From the NCBI GenBank assembly GCA_003136475.1, contig PLEQ01000138.1:4658-11902 (forward strand): 7,245 nucleotides of DNA, given 5' to 3'. The notes under the pieces are model-generated. The model saw only the letters and a program-made list of their open reading frames with translations, was not told the DNA's origin and did not search any database. The stretch is from Deltaproteobacteria bacterium. GTDB taxonomy: Bacteria; Bdellovibrionota_B; Oligoflexia; Oligoflexales; Bog-1112. This document shows positions 5,359 through 7,245 of the stretch, in pieces; the first letter of the stretch is position 1, and each line of letters starts with the position of its first letter. A program made the position numbers and the translations under genes.

Positions 5359-7122
5359 TTAGATCAAAATGTGAAGGCGTGTCGCTTTAAGCACTTCTTG
5401 CAAGTTTCCCTCGCAGAGAATGTCGGGGTGGTCCCGTAGAACTTGTGATTTTTTGAGAACGTATGTGGGTTGCTCGCGTGCGCCCGCAATTCGAATCGCA
5501 ATACCATTTCCAAGCAGTTTAAGAATTGCGGATTCGAGAGCAATCATACCCGTTAAATCGATGGATGGAACACTTTCCAAATTAAAAATGACCGTGCGAA
5601 TTTCAGGATTGATAATTGTTGCGCTTTCCATAGCCTTTTCGGCAGCACCGAAGAATAGTGGTCCGGCAATCTCGTAAACCATAATCTCTGGTGCCAAGTC
5701 ACCAAAGACTTTGTGATGAACACCCACCCACTGCTCGCCCCGACTGACGGTTGACATGTGACGAATAAAGAGAAAGGAAGCCAAAAGGATACCAAAAGTA
5801 ACTCCGATGACCATATCGAAGATAACCGTCAATGCAAAACAGGTGAGCAGAACAGCGAGATCACTCCTTGGTGACACTCTGAGACAGTGTAGGAAATGCT
5901 TGCTGTCAAACATGGTGTAAGCCACAAAGATCAGCAAAGCGGCCAACGCTGCCATCGGTAGACAAGAAACATACTGCGAAAAAAATATAATGATAAAGAG
6001 AACAACGATGGAGTGAAAAACTGCAGCGAGGGGAGAGCGCGCTCCAAAACGCAGGTTGGTAGCGGTACGAGCAATGGCGCCTGTGGCAGCAATGGCACAA
6101 AAGAAGGGGCAAATGATATTGCAAATGCCTAAGGCTACAAGTTCAGAATCCGGATCATGGTCCGTTTGTGCAATACCATCCGCAACCACGGCACAGAGTA
6201 AGGACTCTATGGCTCCCAACAAGGCGATGGCAAGAGCTGCTGGAAAGAGGTTTTGAATGATTGCAAAATCCAGGACAAGCGTCTTGCCCGAAGCATCTGA
6301 AAAGTTCCACGGCCAATCTATATGCGGGAGTGTTGCAGGAATTCCGTGTATAAGAACACCGTTGACAGTCGTGGCAAAGCGATCGCGGATCGTTGTAATA
6401 GCAAGACTGGGGTAGAAATGATTGAGTAGTGCAACACCACAGCTTACTGCGATCATAACGACAAGGGGTGCGGGAATGCGCTTATTGATCCGTGGCCACA
6501 AAGTTAGGGACACGAGTGTTAGCAAGCCGATTCCGAATTCGGCCGGCGACCAAGTATGGGCAGCATGCAAAAGGACCCTAATACGCTCGAAAAAAGAATC
6601 CGGCATATGCTCAATCTTGAGACCGAAAAAATCTTTTAACTGGATCACAGCGATGACGACGGCAATGCCACTCGTGAAACCTGTTGTCACCGGATAGGGT
6701 ACGAAGTGGATGACTCTCCCCAGTCGTGTTAGACCCAAAATAAGGAGTAGGATACCGGCCATGCAACTGGCTAGCAGTAGACCGCCAAGTCCATATTGAC
6801 CGACTATGGGCGCCAATATCACGACAAAAGCGGCAGTCGGGCCGGAGACATTGAAGCGAGATCCGCCTAATAACGCAACAAGCCCTGAAAAAACTACGGT
6901 GTAAAGTCCGTATTGCGGAGGAACACCCGTAGCGATGGCTAAGGCCATTCCGAGCGGAATAGCAACCATTCCAACAATAAGTCCTGCAATGAGGTCAGCC
7001 TTAAGATCCGAGCGGCTATAGCCTTCACGCATTTTTTCACGAATTGCCGCAAATAGAAAAAATTTCGGTCTACTGGGCAATTCGTAGCTCTTTCTGGCTA
7101 AATTCATAAATTGTTCTCGCAT
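5359..7122 (-). CDS. dauA: SulP/SLC26 family anion transporter with STAS domain, DauA-like C4-dicarboxylate carrier
   Basis: This 587-residue inner-membrane carrier has the full SulP plan. A transmembrane domain, about residues 42-455, holds the blocks LKADLIAGLIVGMVAIPLGMAL, GGSRFNVSGPTAAFVVIL (86-103), TTGFTSGIAVVIAVIQLKDFFGL, LLGAIESLLCAVVADG (301-316), and ATGAIARTATNLRFGARSPLAAVFHS. A cytosolic STAS domain begins near 477 and carries the DLTG motif (522-525), with Thr at the usual Ser/Thr position. The blocks match E. coli DauA (YchM, 559 residues) far better than generic sulfate carriers as I recall them, notably GSRFxVSGPTAAFVVIL, the GIP..LP...PW loop and the AIESLLCAVV helix, so C4-dicarboxylate (succinate-type) uptake is likely; sulfate or bicarbonate remain possible. 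The start is uncertain: ATG at 7122 or 7107 both lack a good ribosome binding site and lie within the overlapping upstream frame, which suggests translational coupling. The ATG at 7032 would remove part of the family N terminus. Confidence 0.92.
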   Translation of the reverse strand: MREQFMNLARKSYELPSRPKFFLFAAIREKMREGYSRSDLKADLIAGLIVGMVAIPLGMALAIATGVPPQYGLYTVVFSGLVALLGGSRFNVSGPTAAFVVILAPIVGQYGLGGLLLASCMAGILLLILGLTRLGRVIHFVPYPVTTGFTSGIAVVIAVIQLKDFFGLKIEHMPDSFFERIRVLLHAAHTWSPAEFGIGLLTLVSLTLWPRINKRIPAPLVVMIAVSCGVALLNHFYPSLAITTIRDRFATTVNGVLIHGIPATLPHIDWPWNFSDASGKTLVLDFAIIQNLFPAALAIALLGAIESLLCAVVADGIAQTDHDPDSELVALGICNIICPFFCAIAATGAIARTATNLRFGARSPLAAVFHSIVVLFIIIFFSQYVSCLPMAALAALLIFVAYTMFDSKHFLHCLRVSPRSDLAVLLTCFALTVIFDMVIGVTFGILLASFLFIRHMSTVSRGEQWVGVHHKVFGDLAPEIMVYEIAGPLFFGAAEKAMESATIINPEIRTVIFNLESVPSIDLTGMIALESAILKLLGNGIAIRIAGAREQPTYVLKKSQVLRDHPDILCEGNLQEVLKATRLHILI

Positions 7123-7245
7123 GTTCAGGAAAGATCTGAAGTTCTCTTCTCATTATCTCGGTTCTTGCGAGTATTGACCAGACGATTTCTTTTGGAATGA
7201 GGTGTGCTGTAGGGAAGGCAGTGGTGAAAGCTCTGAATCCGATGA
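7070..7245 (-). CDS. C-terminal part of an unidentified protein entering from the right edge
   Basis: Reading inward from the right edge, one minus-strand frame stays open for 57 codons to TAG at 7072-7070. It begins IGFRAFTTAFPT and ends KELRIAQ, with a mixed, protein-like composition and alternating hydrophobic and charged residues (for example KEIVWSILARTEIMRREL). I do not recognise a family. It would overlap the dauA start by 38-53 nt depending on the start used, which is long for a real pair, yet no good ribosome binding site exists for dauA and coupling from an upstream gene would explain that. By chance a frame of this length stays open in a few percent of cases, so the call is tentative. 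Arginine is mostly AGA here. Confidence 0.4.
   Translation of the reverse strand, partial: IGFRAFTTAFPTAHLIPKEIVWSILARTEIMRRELQIFPEHARTIYEFSQKELRIAQ

Overview
The window reads as chromosome of a Gram-negative, aerobically respiring bacterium. It has Sec-type signal peptides, a periplasmic c-type cytochrome, a malate:quinone oxidoreductase of the E. coli type and a SulP transporter close to E. coli DauA. Shine-Dalgarno sites are classical where present. The mix of gamma-like metabolic genes with exported proteins of unknown role would fit a Bdellovibrionota/Oligoflexia-like or other proteobacterial lineage, but nothing seen here fixes the taxon. I saw no mobile element, CRISPR array, tRNA or rRNA.

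Layout. The left half runs on the plus strand. First is a secreted cytochrome c protein (90-932) with an N-terminal domain that resembles the sulfite-oxidase/molybdopterin fold. A structured non-coding stretch of about 570 bases follows and ends in an extended -10 promoter. Then come mqo (1503-3068), a short leader with a hairpin and a 14-codon open frame, and a di-iron membrane hydroxylase of the sterol desaturase/alkylglycerol monooxygenase type (3182-4294). The right half runs on the minus strand: an unidentified C-terminal coding frame entering from the right edge, then a dauA-like SulP transporter with a STAS domain (7122-5359), then a secreted papain-fold/C39-like cysteine peptidase candidate (5242-4280). 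The two halves converge and overlap by 15 bp inside a terminator-like hairpin.

How the genes may work together. Mqo oxidises malate to oxaloacetate and reduces quinone. The DauA-like carrier may import C4-dicarboxylates that feed that step. The cytochrome c protein would act in periplasmic electron transfer. The hydroxylase and the peptidase have no clear metabolic tie to these. The genes form at least two opposed transcription units, so a single common system is not supported. The observations most worth checking are the hairpin and mini-ORF before the hydroxylase, the terminator embedded in two overlapping gene ends, the cytochrome fusion, and the glycine-rich insert in the peptidase-like protein.
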